Assembly (NCBI GenBank): GCA_905210875.1
Contig: CAJLYN010000001.1
Span: 1 to 62,204, forward strand
DNA from: an uncultured Bacteroides sp.
GTDB taxonomy: Bacteria > Bacteroidota > Bacteroidia > Bacteroidales > UBA11471
Length of the DNA: 62,204 bases
Direction: 5' to 3'
Part shown: piece after piece, positions 17,794 through 29,000 of the stretch
Layout: every line of letters starts with the position of its first letter
How positions within the stretch are numbered: position 1 is the first letter of the stretch
Notes under the pieces: model-generated
Database searches by the model: none
What the model saw: the letters and a program-made list of their open reading frames with translations, nothing else
Told to the model about the DNA's origin: nothing
Made by a program: the position numbers and the translations under genes

Positions 17794-20700
17794 TTAGAAT
17801 TCGAGTTTAACACCGACTTTGAATGAGCGCGGCAGAGAGATTTTTCCATAATCAAATCCGCGCATCGACGAGTCATAAGAATAATAAGTTTCGGGGTCGA
17901 GACCCAGGTACTTGGTAAAGGTGCAGACATTCTCGGCCGATGCAAAGATGGTTGTACCTCTCAAGAAATTGAATTTGTAGCTTACATATATTTCTTTCAG
18001 TTTGAGGTATGAAGCATCTTCAATCCAACGATCGGAGAAACGGTTGTTTTGCATTGGATCGCCATAGGTGGCTCTAGGCATGGTCGTCACGTCTCCGTTA
18101 CTTTGCCAGCGACGGTTGGTCGAAGAAAGCTGGTTGCCATAATCACTCATGCTTTCACCGATGCGGCGCACGGCATTGTAAGCCATGTTACCCTGACTGT
18201 AGCCAAAGTTCACAGAGAGTTCAAAGTTTTTATACCGCAACGTGGTGTAAATGTTACCGAATATTTTGGGGTCGGCACTACCTAGATTCACACGGTCTTT
18301 CTCGTCGATGATGCCGTTTCCGTCTTGGTCGACAAAGTGCATGTCACCTGCCTCGAACGCTACCCCTGCCGGAGTGGTAAGATTGGCAGCTGCGGCCTCT
18401 TCATCAGTGGCGAACACACCGGCTGTCTCATACCCATAGAAGCTGTACAAGGGTTGACCAACTTCGGAAATAATGGCGGAACCATCGCTCATTTCGGTAA
18501 TGATGCTGGCATTGCCATCAAGAGAAGTAAGACGGTTCTTGTTATGGGCCAGAGTTGCGCCAATGTACCACTGGAAGTTCTTGGTGTAGACAGGAGCAAA
18601 TTGGAATCCCACTTCAACACCTTCGTTTTTCAGCGTACCAATATTGTCATACATCGAACTGGTTCCAAATACCGAGGAGATACCGCGCAACATGATGACG
18701 TCGCTGGTATTGCCATTGTAGTAATCAATCGAAGCATCGATGCGATTGTTCCACATGGAGAAGTCGACACCTACGTCAAACGTACGATCGGTTTCCCATT
18801 TGAGGTCGGTATTGGCGACACCGGCACGTACAAGGCCAGAGAGCGTACGGAATGAGGATTGTGAATAGGCATACTTGCTGAGGCTCGATGAGAAGCGGCT
18901 GTTACCGGTTGTCACATACTCGGCACGGAGGGTCAACTGGTTGATGAAGTCAACATCACGTACGCCCGGAGCATTCTTGGCATAGAATGCGGCATTGACC
19001 GAGGGGAACACAGCCATGGCCGGAGCATCTTTACCGAACGATGAAGCATAGTCCGAAGCCAAGGTTACGCCCACACCCACCAAGTGATTATAGGTATAGT
19101 TGACGTTGGCATTGATATTCACCCAATTGAACTTATCCATATAACCCGATACAACACGTCCGACATTGGAGCTGGAACTGTTGAGCAGGTAATAGTAGTC
19201 GTTGGCCGAGTTGATACCTTGTGCATAATCATACTCAGAACTGTTGATGGCAGACTGTACGCCGAGAGAACCCTTGACGTTGTGTATGCCCGAGAATGTC
19301 TGGTCATAACCGGCGTGAGCTGCTAAATAAAAGTTTCTCAACTCTGTTTCGCCATCACGAGAGGTGTTTTCGGCCAAACCGTTCTGCAAGGGCATGATGC
19401 TTTGCTCTGTCACACCAGGAATAAACACCGACTCGTTCTTCTTGTAATAGTAAAGGCCGGCCGTTACACCAAGAGTCCAGTGATCCTTGATTGTTCCATT
19501 GATGCCGAAGAGTGCCTGCACGTCGTAGATGGTGTTCTTGGCACGTACATTGTCAACAAGCGAGAGGGGGTTCGACACAGCGTTATTGGTAACCACAAGT
19601 CCTGTATCGTTGCGCACAGGTGCATACTCGGGCAACACCGTTCCGTCGTCGTCGATATCATACGGAGAAAGCAGGGGAGCTTTGCGCAGGGCGGCAAGAA
19701 GAGGGTTTGTTTCACGGGAAAGGCCCTGTTCCTGCAGGTTACTGTTGATGTAGGCCAACGAAAGTGAAGAGGTAAAGACTAGATTACGGCTCAAATTGAT
19801 ATCGGAGTTCAAACGAGCATAATAACGATTGTAGTCGGTATTCTTCACTTGACCCTCTTTACGTTTGTAACCAACCGAAAGGTCATACTTGGCAATAGCG
19901 TCACCACCTTTGATTTTCAAAGTATTATCGGTAACAAAACCGGGAGAATAAATTTCATCTTGCCAATCGGTATCGTTGGTATAGAGATGAGGATTGACAT
20001 AGATTGAAGGATCTTGCGAGAGGTAGGGGAAGTCTACGAGCAAATCGTCCATGTCTTCGTAGGATCCGTCAGTAAGACCCAGCGAGGATACATATCTTTT
20101 ATAATCCTTCACATTGAGTGTGGGAAGCTTCGACTGATTGAGCTCTACACCATACTGGCCGATAAATTCCACCTGCGTCTCGAGGTCAATGGCTCGTTCT
20201 GTCTCGATAGCGATGACGCCATTGGCGGCCAAAGAACCATAACGAGCAGCATCGGCACCTTTAAGAACAGAAACACTGGCGATATCCTGAGCATTGAGTG
20301 CGCTGAATATGCTGGTCGAATATCCATTCACGACACCTGAGGCATCGAGACTACCGAAATAAGGCTGGCCGTTGAGCACAATGAGAGGCATACCGGTGGC
20401 ATTTGCCGTGCGGTTACCGCGAATCTGGAAATAAGAACCTTCGCCGGGCATACCGCTTTTTTCAGCAACATAAAGACCGGGGATATTGACAAATGTTTTC
20501 TCGACGTCGACAGTAGAAGCTGTAAAGTCCTTGTTTTGACGAGAATAGGTATTCGTATTTTTGTCTTGACTGGGAGTAACGGCATTGGGAGTGAGCACAT
20601 AATCGGTATAGCCGTACTTGTTCTCGGGAATAAGGATAATCGAGAACGTCGTGTGCCCATTCACGGGAATCACCTTGGTGTAATAACCTGGATACCAAAC

Positions 20701-20925
20701 ATTCAATTCTCCTTTAAGGCTTGAAAGCTCGGCTTTGAATGTACCGTTGGCATCAGTCGTGACCGATTGGCCCAAATTAGTAGCCGAAACAACGGCTCCT
20801 TCGATGGGAGACCCGTCATAGGGGTCTACCACCGTACCTGTGATTGTATAAGTGCGCTGTGCAGCTGCGGGCAGCGACACCACGGCAATCAACAAGAGCA
20901 GAAATATGTTTCTAAGTTTTTTCAT
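17794..20925 (-). CDS. SusC-like TonB-dependent outer-membrane transporter (second pair)
   Basis: 1043 residues from ATG 20925, which follows the upstream FAS1 gene by 20 nt; the in-frame ATG at 20949 would overlap that gene. Order: signal peptide (ends PAAAQ), carboxypeptidase-regulatory-like Ig domain (about 28-105), TonB plug (about 130-250, with FQIRGNR and SVLKGADAARYGSLAANGVI), then the 22-strand barrel ending in the terminal phenylalanine of KVGVKLEF. The plug is more diverged than in the first pair. There is no N-terminal STN signalling domain, so it should not signal to an anti-sigma factor. It imports oligosaccharides with TonB energy. Confidence 0.93.
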   Translation of the reverse strand: MKKLRNIFLLLLIAVVSLPAAAQRTYTITGTVVDPYDGSPIEGAVVSATNLGQSVTTDANGTFKAELSSLKGELNVWYPGYYTKVIPVNGHTTFSIILIPENKYGYTDYVLTPNAVTPSQDKNTNTYSRQNKDFTASTVDVEKTFVNIPGLYVAEKSGMPGEGSYFQIRGNRTANATGMPLIVLNGQPYFGSLDASGVVNGYSTSIFSALNAQDIASVSVLKGADAARYGSLAANGVIAIETERAIDLETQVEFIGQYGVELNQSKLPTLNVKDYKRYVSSLGLTDGSYEDMDDLLVDFPYLSQDPSIYVNPHLYTNDTDWQDEIYSPGFVTDNTLKIKGGDAIAKYDLSVGYKRKEGQVKNTDYNRYYARLNSDINLSRNLVFTSSLSLAYINSNLQEQGLSRETNPLLAALRKAPLLSPYDIDDDGTVLPEYAPVRNDTGLVVTNNAVSNPLSLVDNVRAKNTIYDVQALFGINGTIKDHWTLGVTAGLYYYKKNESVFIPGVTEQSIMPLQNGLAENTSRDGETELRNFYLAAHAGYDQTFSGIHNVKGSLGVQSAINSSEYDYAQGINSANDYYYLLNSSSSNVGRVVSGYMDKFNWVNINANVNYTYNHLVGVGVTLASDYASSFGKDAPAMAVFPSVNAAFYAKNAPGVRDVDFINQLTLRAEYVTTGNSRFSSSLSKYAYSQSSFRTLSGLVRAGVANTDLKWETDRTFDVGVDFSMWNNRIDASIDYYNGNTSDVIMLRGISSVFGTSSMYDNIGTLKNEGVEVGFQFAPVYTKNFQWYIGATLAHNKNRLTSLDGNASIITEMSDGSAIISEVGQPLYSFYGYETAGVFATDEEAAAANLTTPAGVAFEAGDMHFVDQDGNGIIDEKDRVNLGSADPKIFGNIYTTLRYKNFELSVNFGYSQGNMAYNAVRRIGESMSDYGNQLSSTNRRWQSNGDVTTMPRATYGDPMQNNRFSDRWIEDASYLKLKEIYVSYKFNFLRGTTIFASAENVCTFTKYLGLDPETYYSYDSSMRGFDYGKISLPRSFKVGVKLEF

Positions 20926-20945
20926 ATCGTATTGTGTGTTTGATA

Positions 20946-22811
20946 TCAATAATTATTCTCGGTAGGAACAAGACACCAATGGAAGAAACGCATGCGGGTA
21001 CCACTGGTAATGACAATCTTGATGCGGACCGACTGCATGGTGCCAGGCTCGCCCTCGACATTAACTTTACCTACCAGACCACCATTTTCGTTCCAGCGGG
21101 AGTTACCGCTCGAATATTGCGCCATACCGCCGCCACCACGTCGGTCATAGTTCCACGGCGAAGCGAGGGAGAAATTGATGTTGGATCCGATAAGGGTATA
21201 ACCACCTCCTTTGAGGGCAACGTCACAATCGTTGCTTGCCGGAGCAGTGGCAAAGTAAGGATCGTTGGGGTCGAAATAGGGATATCCGTTTTCGCCAAGT
21301 TCGGCCGTTGCAAAGTAGACACTACCTACACCACTACCCGAAGCCTGGTTACCCAAGTGGAGATTATACTCGCCGGCAGGAATCAGATATTGAGCTACCG
21401 AGCTCATGCCGGTAGGATTCAACGGAGTGAATGACAGAGAGAATTCATCGGTACTTTCTTCGTCCTTGGCAATATTCAATACCACGTAACAAGGATTACC
21501 GTCTTCGTTCTCTTCGAAGTGCGAATATGGTCCATGTTCAGCCCATGCAGGCGAATCATAACCGGCTTGTACCACGAGCGAAGGCACTTCATCTTGAACA
21601 GAGGGGCCAAGACCGTCGGGCACTTCACCGCGGATACAGAAATAGAGATTTGTCGTATCGGCCGAAGAAATCTTTCCGTAATGGTAAAGGAATTGTTTCA
21701 GACGAGTAATGATGACGTTGTTGGGTATTTTCAGGTCTTGTATCATGTAAACACGTCCGTTGGAAAGTTCCACGGGATTCTCGGTATCGATAACCTGCAC
21801 GGCATTACCATCACGGTCGGTATTTTTCCACTGCTTGTTATAAGCCGAGTAGATATCGTCTTGCGAGGCAGCTTCGGCCGAGAGGGTTCCATTGTAAATG
21901 GTAGCTCTCTTTATCCACTCATTGGCCAACGAAAGTTCGGCCGAACCTAAATAGGGATATTCGGGATAGGGAGGATTTTCAGCCTGCTGACGACCGATGG
22001 CCTGGCACGTCTCGTTCATCTTGCGGTAGCAGTCACGAATAACTTCATCACTGGGGACAAAGCAGGTGAATTGCTGGAACTCAGAATTAATCTGTACAGT
22101 ATCAAACAAGGGATTGTAGACAACAAACACAGAGTCGTACAGGGTGTTACCGGTCATATCGACACCAATAGGTGTAGAGCTCTCGGGAGAGAACTGCTCG
22201 ACACTGGCCTTGAGGATAATCGAATCACGGTACATACTATACTCATCGGAGAGTTGCTCGATGTAGGCATAGAGGTTCATACGGGCCGACATCATGTGGT
22301 CGATGATATGCACGACGCCGTTGTTCATACGGTAAGTCTTTATCACTTTGGCGTCATTGGCATATATATTGCCTTGTTCATCGACAGCAATCTGAATGTA
22401 AATACCGTTAAGAGTCTTAAGACGGGCACCGTCTTTGAACTGGTTACGGTTGAACGAAAGATAGTTTACATGATACAACACGCGAGTGGTATCAAGATTC
22501 AAGGCCACTGCCGACGACCCGTCGGTCGAAGCAGTTTGCACGCCTTGATTGTCGACAGCCCAGACGGTAAGTTCCTGATCGGCTTCGAGCGATGACATCG
22601 CTCCCACGTCCTGAAGGAGTTTATAAAATTCGGCATATTCGTCATGGGTCTGGAAAAACTCTATGAGGGAGCAGTCTAGCACCGTAGTAGCCGTATCGAC
22701 ACTCCCAGTGGAAGATGATCCTTTGTAGTAATCATCCCAATTGTCGTTGCAGGCCCAAAGGGCGCAAACGGCAAGCGAAAGAATGAATGCAGCTTTTTTC
22801 ATAATTCTCAT
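20946..22811 (-). CDS. Fasciclin (FAS1) domain surface lipoprotein with C-terminal beta-sandwich
   Basis: 621 residues with lipobox ALWAC (Cys21); ATG 22802 is an equally possible start. Two diverged FAS1-type domains are seen at about 42-180 and 185-370, each ending in the typical 'N-G-V-V-H-x-I-D' style segment (MNNGVVHIIDHMM) or NGRVYMIQDL. The C-terminal 230 residues are rich in Gly, Asn and aromatic residues (GYTLIGSNINFSLASPWNYD) and resemble the DUF5108-type end domain of Bacteroidetes fasciclin lipoproteins, which I infer binds glycan. It is 5 nt after the previous FAS1 gene and 20 nt before SusC, so it probably serves as accessory surface glycan-binding protein of the second SusCD pair. 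Confidence 0.8.
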   Translation of the reverse strand: MRIMKKAAFILSLAVCALWACNDNWDDYYKGSSSTGSVDTATTVLDCSLIEFFQTHDEYAEFYKLLQDVGAMSSLEADQELTVWAVDNQGVQTASTDGSSAVALNLDTTRVLYHVNYLSFNRNQFKDGARLKTLNGIYIQIAVDEQGNIYANDAKVIKTYRMNNGVVHIIDHMMSARMNLYAYIEQLSDEYSMYRDSIILKASVEQFSPESSTPIGVDMTGNTLYDSVFVVYNPLFDTVQINSEFQQFTCFVPSDEVIRDCYRKMNETCQAIGRQQAENPPYPEYPYLGSAELSLANEWIKRATIYNGTLSAEAASQDDIYSAYNKQWKNTDRDGNAVQVIDTENPVELSNGRVYMIQDLKIPNNVIITRLKQFLYHYGKISSADTTNLYFCIRGEVPDGLGPSVQDEVPSLVVQAGYDSPAWAEHGPYSHFEENEDGNPCYVVLNIAKDEESTDEFSLSFTPLNPTGMSSVAQYLIPAGEYNLHLGNQASGSGVGSVYFATAELGENGYPYFDPNDPYFATAPASNDCDVALKGGGYTLIGSNINFSLASPWNYDRRGGGGMAQYSSGNSRWNENGGLVGKVNVEGEPGTMQSVRIKIVITSGTRMRFFHWCLVPTENNY

Positions 22812-22816
22812 TGCTT

Positions 22817-24478
22817 TTATTTTTTAGGAGTGAACAGAACATAATCGAGATAAAGCGTAGAGCCCTCGTTATCCTCGATACGCAACGTATGGCGGCCCGT
22901 GGTAGCAAGAGTTACCTCGCCCACAATATACTCTCCGCTTTCGGCATCGGGAATGGCCACCCATTCTTCGGGTTTGGTATCAGCATCGTCAAAGCGATCG
23001 GGAACAGTACCACCCTGAGTGGTCAACGAACCCACTGGTTCTCCATCGATGTAGATGGTAAAGCGACCCGAGGCCGAAGAAGCTGCCGTATTGTAGAAAC
23101 TGAGACCTACCGAATAGGTAGTAGAGTCAGCCACAAGACTCGGAGTCTGCATATCGATGTAACCATATTGTCCGAGATTGAGCAACAGTGCATCATGATT
23201 GGTGAAGTAGAGACCCACGGTATCGGTCTGGGTTCCTACATAATACGACACGCAGTTCCTGCCACTCGACGACAAGAGACTGGTCCAGTCGTAGCAGAAA
23301 TTAGAGCCGTACTGCTCGCGTAAGGGCAGGAGGTCTTCAACATATTCAGCCGTCAGCGAACCAAGCCGGTATTCAGAAATTTCTGTTTCAAGAATCGAGA
23401 AATCGGTTACCTCGAAAGTTGTCGTAGGCACGTTGGTAGGAGCCTTGATGTAAAGCGGGGTCGAGACTTCGTGAATTACACCATTGCGGCACACAAGGTC
23501 AGTTACTTCGCCCCAGGTTGCACCCGTTTGAGTAAGGGTATCGTAATTGATATAAAGCTGACCATCGATATCCTGGAATTCGATATAGGAAGCTTCGGCA
23601 AGAGTAGCAAGCACATTGGCCGCACTGGTCGACGAAGCGGTATCGGCAACAACTATACTACCGGTAGCGTGTGACGACGAAATCAGATGGTAAGCAGCGT
23701 AACGATACATGGCATTTTCGGTATCGGTCCAAGCAGCGGTATTCTGTCCAGCGCCAAGGGTATCGGCCAAAGCAGAGAGGCTGTTGATGGAGGCCGCATT
23801 GAAGACGCTGTTGGGTACCACAAGGCAGGTGTAGGTAGCAGCACGGCCAGCAGTCGACGACACAAGCGGGGTGATACCGGTAGCATCGAGCAATTCCTTG
23901 AAAAGGCTCCAATCGGCATTGTCTTCAAGACGATCGGAAATATACTCGGTAATAGGGGTAAGCACGCCGTCCATAATAAATATGGTTGCATTGGTCGTCG
24001 CAACATCGAACGAGGTGATTTTGGCTTCTTCGTTGACGAAGTAATCACCGTCTTCGTTGAAAGTTACCGAGAGACGATCACCGGTAGCGGTGGTATCGGG
24101 CAACACGTCGTTAGTAAAATCGACCTGGCTGTACTGGTTACCGGCAATGGTATGATATTTCACCAAATACTGGCCATAAGCAGGATCAATATCCTGCACC
24201 GAACCATAACCGTTGGCTGCGAGATATTTGTTTACCGCCTCGTTATCGGGCACAAACAATGTATAGTCACCCACATTGAGGTTGATGGTACTGAACATAT
24301 TGGTGTGGTTGAGAAGGGCTACCCATTGAGAATATCCGTTCTCTTGCAACCATGTGGCGGCAGGGACTTCCTCGGAAATCGTAAAGGTCGAATTTTCGAG
24401 GTCGTCGCTACATGCTGAGAACATTGCTGCCACAGCTACGCACAAATATAAAATTTTATGTTTCATAAGATATTTCAT
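22817..24478 (-). CDS. Fasciclin (FAS1) domain surface lipoprotein
   Basis: 553 residues with lipobox FSAC (Cys23) followed by SDDLEN, an acidic patch suited to surface export. There are two clear FAS1 domains: about 37-170 (YTLFVPDNEAVNKYL, VKYHTIAGNQY, TIFIMDGVLTPI) and 183-345 (TCLVVPNSVFNAASI, YAAYHLISS, NGVIHEVSTPL). Residues 360-553 form a beta-sandwich ending GRHTLRIEDNEGSTLYLDYVLF, which resembles a carbohydrate-binding jelly-roll module. It follows the first SusD by 8 nt and precedes another FAS1 gene by 5 nt, so it is in the same transcript. The likely role is holding pectic glycan at the cell surface. ATG 24466 is an alternative start. Confidence 0.86.
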   Translation of the reverse strand: MKYLMKHKILYLCVAVAAMFSACSDDLENSTFTISEEVPAATWLQENGYSQWVALLNHTNMFSTINLNVGDYTLFVPDNEAVNKYLAANGYGSVQDIDPAYGQYLVKYHTIAGNQYSQVDFTNDVLPDTTATGDRLSVTFNEDGDYFVNEEAKITSFDVATTNATIFIMDGVLTPITEYISDRLEDNADWSLFKELLDATGITPLVSSTAGRAATYTCLVVPNSVFNAASINSLSALADTLGAGQNTAAWTDTENAMYRYAAYHLISSSHATGSIVVADTASSTSAANVLATLAEASYIEFQDIDGQLYINYDTLTQTGATWGEVTDLVCRNGVIHEVSTPLYIKAPTNVPTTTFEVTDFSILETEISEYRLGSLTAEYVEDLLPLREQYGSNFCYDWTSLLSSSGRNCVSYYVGTQTDTVGLYFTNHDALLLNLGQYGYIDMQTPSLVADSTTYSVGLSFYNTAASSASGRFTIYIDGEPVGSLTTQGGTVPDRFDDADTKPEEWVAIPDAESGEYIVGEVTLATTGRHTLRIEDNEGSTLYLDYVLFTPKK

Positions 24479-24486
24479 TTCTATGA

Positions 24487-26043
24487 TTAGTCACCTAAGT
24501 TAGCATAAGCCGGATTTTGTACCAAGCTGGGGTTGGCAGCCAATTCATCGGTATGGATAGGCAGATACCAAGAGTAGGGAATGTTACGTCTCAACTTGGA
24601 ACGAACAAGGGCAGCCGACACCGAGGGGAGTCCGTTGACAGCTTCGTCGAAGAACAATTGCTGATAAAGCGAGCCGAACTCGGGATCCTGGTAACGCAAA
24701 CCGGTACGCAGAAGGTCATACCAGTTTTTGGCTTCGCCAAGGAATTCTATGCTGCGTTCATTAATGATAGCTTCAATAACGGCATATTTGCTACCGTATT
24801 GCGCTCTTTCGAGGGGCTCACTGCCACCACGCTCACGCACTTCATTGAGAGCAGCCAGAGCACCATCAAGGTCGCCTTGCAAAGCAAGAGCTTCGGCTTT
24901 CATGAGATATACCTCGGCCAAACGATAGATAATCCAGTTCTGGTCGTTCTCTGTATCGTTGCGGGCCGTATTCTGTGTATCGCTACCGTAGAATTTCCAC
25001 ACCGTTGTTTGGGGAACGGTCGAAGTGGTAGAGGCATACGAGGCACCATCGCCGCGCACATCACCGGGGGTGAGCCATGAGGCAAAACGGAAGAGACTGA
25101 CGGTGCTTACGTAGTAATACTGACCCGAAGAGGCCGTAAGGGCTTCATCGGTACCGCCAAACCACGACATAAACGAGTTGGTCTGAGCCAAGGCATTGGA
25201 GAACTGCAACTCGAAAATGCTTTCGTTGCTGTTGCCGGGGAAGAAATTGGTAAACCACAGTGAACCATCGATAAGACCCACGCGGCCCGAAGTGAGAACG
25301 GCGTCGCAGCAATTGATGCAATTCTGCAAATCGCTGGCCGAATTGCCGCTGTCATAATCTGAGGCACTGAGCCACAGGTACATGTCGGCCATCACGGTAT
25401 AGAGAGCCCAGCGGGTGGCACGGCCCTTGTTGTCGGCCTCATCAGGGAAAAACTCACGGGCATTCTCAAGATAGGGCTGCATGAGAGCCAACTCCGCACG
25501 GAGAATGGAATCGCCGTCAGTTTTGGGAAGCCAGAAATTAGCATCGTCGGTCACATAGGAGTGAGTGACATAGGGTACATCTTTGAAAGTGCGCACAAGA
25601 GTCAAGTAACTGAGGGCGCGCAAGAAATGGGCCTCGGCCACAATGGAACGCATCTCGCCTTCGGTAAAGGAAGCATCTTTCTCTACAACGGTAGGGGCAT
25701 AATCGATAACGGAATTGGCCATGCCGATAACGTTATAAAGGTCGGACCACTTGCAGAGGGCGTTTGAGGGCAGAATATCGCCCGTGCGGATATCATAAGC
25801 ATTGGTTTCGAGCACGCCAAGGCCGTTACCACGCATCTCGCCCCAGTTGATATAGGTGCGGTTGGTCACAGCCGTGCGCATGTTGCGGTAGGCCGTACCG
25901 AGGACGGCTTCCACCTCACCGGCGTTGGCCCAATAGTTGGTCGCGTTCTGCTGGCCGGCGGGGTCGACATTCATCCAGTCGTTACACGACACGGCCGAGA
26001 AAGTAAGAACGGACGCAAGTAAATATATGTGTGTCTTCTTCAT
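24487..26043 (-). CDS. SusD/RagB-like glycan-binding lipoprotein (first pair)
   Basis: 518 residues with lipobox SAVSC (Cys20) followed by NDWMNVDP, a typical SusD N-terminus. The helical core shows the family's features: GTAYRNMR, AEAHFLRALSYLTLVRTFKDVPYV, RWALYTVMADMYLWLSASDY, and the C-terminal ALNEVRERGG...INERSIEFLGEAKNWYDLLRTG block that nearly all SusD proteins carry. It follows SusC by 12 nt. It is the canonical member of the two SusD proteins here, and presumably forms a lid on the SusC encoded just upstream. Confidence 0.95.
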   Translation of the reverse strand: MKKTHIYLLASVLTFSAVSCNDWMNVDPAGQQNATNYWANAGEVEAVLGTAYRNMRTAVTNRTYINWGEMRGNGLGVLETNAYDIRTGDILPSNALCKWSDLYNVIGMANSVIDYAPTVVEKDASFTEGEMRSIVAEAHFLRALSYLTLVRTFKDVPYVTHSYVTDDANFWLPKTDGDSILRAELALMQPYLENAREFFPDEADNKGRATRWALYTVMADMYLWLSASDYDSGNSASDLQNCINCCDAVLTSGRVGLIDGSLWFTNFFPGNSNESIFELQFSNALAQTNSFMSWFGGTDEALTASSGQYYYVSTVSLFRFASWLTPGDVRGDGASYASTTSTVPQTTVWKFYGSDTQNTARNDTENDQNWIIYRLAEVYLMKAEALALQGDLDGALAALNEVRERGGSEPLERAQYGSKYAVIEAIINERSIEFLGEAKNWYDLLRTGLRYQDPEFGSLYQQLFFDEAVNGLPSVSAALVRSKLRRNIPYSWYLPIHTDELAANPSLVQNPAYANLGD

Positions 26044-26055
26044 ATCGGTAAATTG

Positions 26056-29000
26056 TTAGAATCGGAGATTAATACCAAATTTCACACGGATAGGCTTGGG
26101 TGTCGATGCACCATCAACCGCAAGACGGATGATACCAGCGTCGTCAATTTTCTTCTCTCCCACTTCAGGGTCTTGTCCCGAATACTTGGTGAAGGTGAGA
26201 AGGTCATAAGCGGTGACGTAAAGGTCAAATGCCGAAAGGTGCATTTTGCGCGTGAGGTTTCTCGGGAATGAATATTTCAACGTGATGGTCTTCATACGCA
26301 AGAACGAAGCATCTTCGATGTAACGGTCGGAACCCAGAGAGTTGTAACCGCGGCCATAAAGTGCACGGGGCATATCGGTAATATCGCCCTCGTTACGCCA
26401 ACGACGCAGAGTGGCGGTACTTTGGTTGCTGTTGCCACGCATCTGCTCGGAGTTGAGACGAGTCTGGTTGAATACTTTCTGACCTACACGGCCCTGGAAG
26501 TTGGCCGAGAGTTGCCAGTTCTTGTAAGAGAGACGGAAGTTGAAACCACCGAGGATTTTAGGACTGTAATTGCCGAGGTAAACAATATCGTTGGCATCGA
26601 TGACACCATCGCCGTTGATATCTTCGTACTTGGCATCACCGGGATATACCTGTTGGGTACCGTTCGACATAATCACATGCTTGCCGTCGATATCATAGAT
26701 ATAGTTACCGTTGAGGTCACGAGCATAAGTATCGTCTACATTCTGATAAACGCCTTTGTAACGATAGCCGTAGAATGAACCGAGGGGGTTACCGGCCATA
26801 ATGAGGTAAGCATAGTTTCCGTTACCGAACTCGTAGGTTTCCATGTCGAGGTTCGAGGGGAACTCATTGACTTTGTTCTCGTTTTGAGAAATGTTGAACG
26901 AGAAGGTGAATCGCCAGTCTTTGGTCTTCACGATATCGTTGAGGTCTACACGGAACTCCCAACCACGGTTGGTCATCTTACCGGAGTTGAACCACTCGAG
27001 TTTGCTGAAACCGGTAGAGGTAGGTAATTTCATACCTTTCTGCAACAGGTTGTTGGTAACGTTTTTGTAGAGGTCGACCGTGAACAGGACCTTATCGTTG
27101 AGGATACCGAAGTCGACACCTGCGTTCCACTTGTCTACAACCTCCCAATCGATATTATCGAGCTGTATGCGCGAAGGATAGATAGAGGACATATTGAGGT
27201 AACCCGATGAGTTGGCACTAAACGTTCCTACATAGGGTGAGGTACCCGAGGGGGCGTTACCGGTCTGGCCCCAACTGAGACGCAACTTACAGAGAGAGAT
27301 AAATTCCTGATTCATCATGAACGGCTCGTCGCCCAATTGCCAACCGATACCGAAGGTGGGGAAGATACCCCAACGGGTGTGACTGGGAAGAGCCGAAGAA
27401 CCTTCGACCTGGAAGGTGGCGTTGAACATGTAACGATCGTAAAGGTTATACTGTGCCGAGAAGTTTGACAACAGGCTGCGACGCGTAGCTTCGCTGCTGC
27501 TGAGGCCGACAATGTAACCACCGGTCGAGGGATCGGAAAGATAATACGAGGCGTTACCGGCAGTCTGTGCACCGTAACCGGTTTCAGAGGTCTGTTCGAT
27601 TTGCAGGATACCCGAAGCTACAATACGGTGTATTTCGTTAAATGTCTGCATATAGACGAGACGGTTCTCGGTATAGAGATAAAGCTGGTCACTGGTCACG
27701 TCGGAAGCACGGTTATACCAGTCGTTAGACACGGCATAGTCGGTGGTGCTCACCCAAGGCACACCCGTCACCTCGTTGGGGATATATTTCTTGGTACGCT
27801 TGTTGTTGGCCGTGAGGGCTACGGTACCATAGTAATGGAGCACGGGAAGTATCTCGTAATGGAGCTGGAACGTGATACGCGTCTGATACGAATCCAAACG
27901 GTTTACAGCTTCATTGACCATAGCCACCGGGTTGTAATTGCGGTCATCGACAAAAGTCATGCCGAAATCTTCATAGGGGGTAAAGTATGTATCGGTACGA
28001 GCCGAACCGTCCTCAGTCATCACATAGGGACTTTCTTGCGGCATCTTGGTGATGGCAATGCTACGGGGTGATGACGGTTCCTTATTGTTTACTTTCTCTG
28101 ACCAGCTGGAATTACGGATATTATAGGTGAACGAGAAATCGGAGGAGATGTCCAACTTCTTGGAGAATGCATAGTGCATGTTGAAACGGGTCGAGAAACG
28201 TTGGAGGTCGGTTCCGATGGTAGTACCGGTCTCCTTGAGGTAACCCAGAGAGAGACGGTAGGTTGCCTTGTCACCACCACCCGACATGGAGAAGGTGTTG
28301 TCGGTGTTGTAACCGATGCGGGAAACCTCGTCGAGCCAGTTGGTATCGACGTTGTACTCATTGAAGAGAAGACCGGCCGGATTGAAGTTGATTTCATCGG
28401 AGTTGATGAGAGGCAGATATTCGGTCATACCTTCGGTGTAACCTACGTCGTTGATAGAGTTCCAAAGGGCGTCTTGCACCATGGAAACATACTGAGCGGC
28501 ATTGAGGAGAGGATATGTGCTTGCCTCTTTGCGCACCTCGGCACTGGTATTGAATGAGAAAGAAATCTTTCCTTTGGCACCCTTCTTGGTATTGATGACA
28601 AGCACACCGTTGGCACCTTTGGTACCCCACATGGCCGTAGCCTGGGCATCTTTCAATACTTCGATCGATTCAATATCGGCAGGTGAGATATCAAGGAGGT
28701 TGGAGTAGTCATCGGTCGAAGCCGAAGCAAAATCGAAGTCATCGTCTACTTCAACAGGATAGGGCACCCCGTCGACCACGATAAGGGGGTCGGCATTACC
28801 GTTGAGGGTCTGGGTACCACGAATACGAATGGTACTGTTTGAACCGGGGTCGGCACCGGTCACAATGTCGACGTTGGAGAGGGCACCTTGCAGGGCTTCG
28901 GCCACCGATGTTACAGGGGCTGTTTCAAGGCCTTCCATGCTCATGCGCTGCACGGCACCAAGTTCTTCACGTGGGGTAAGACCCATCTGGTTTCGTTGTA

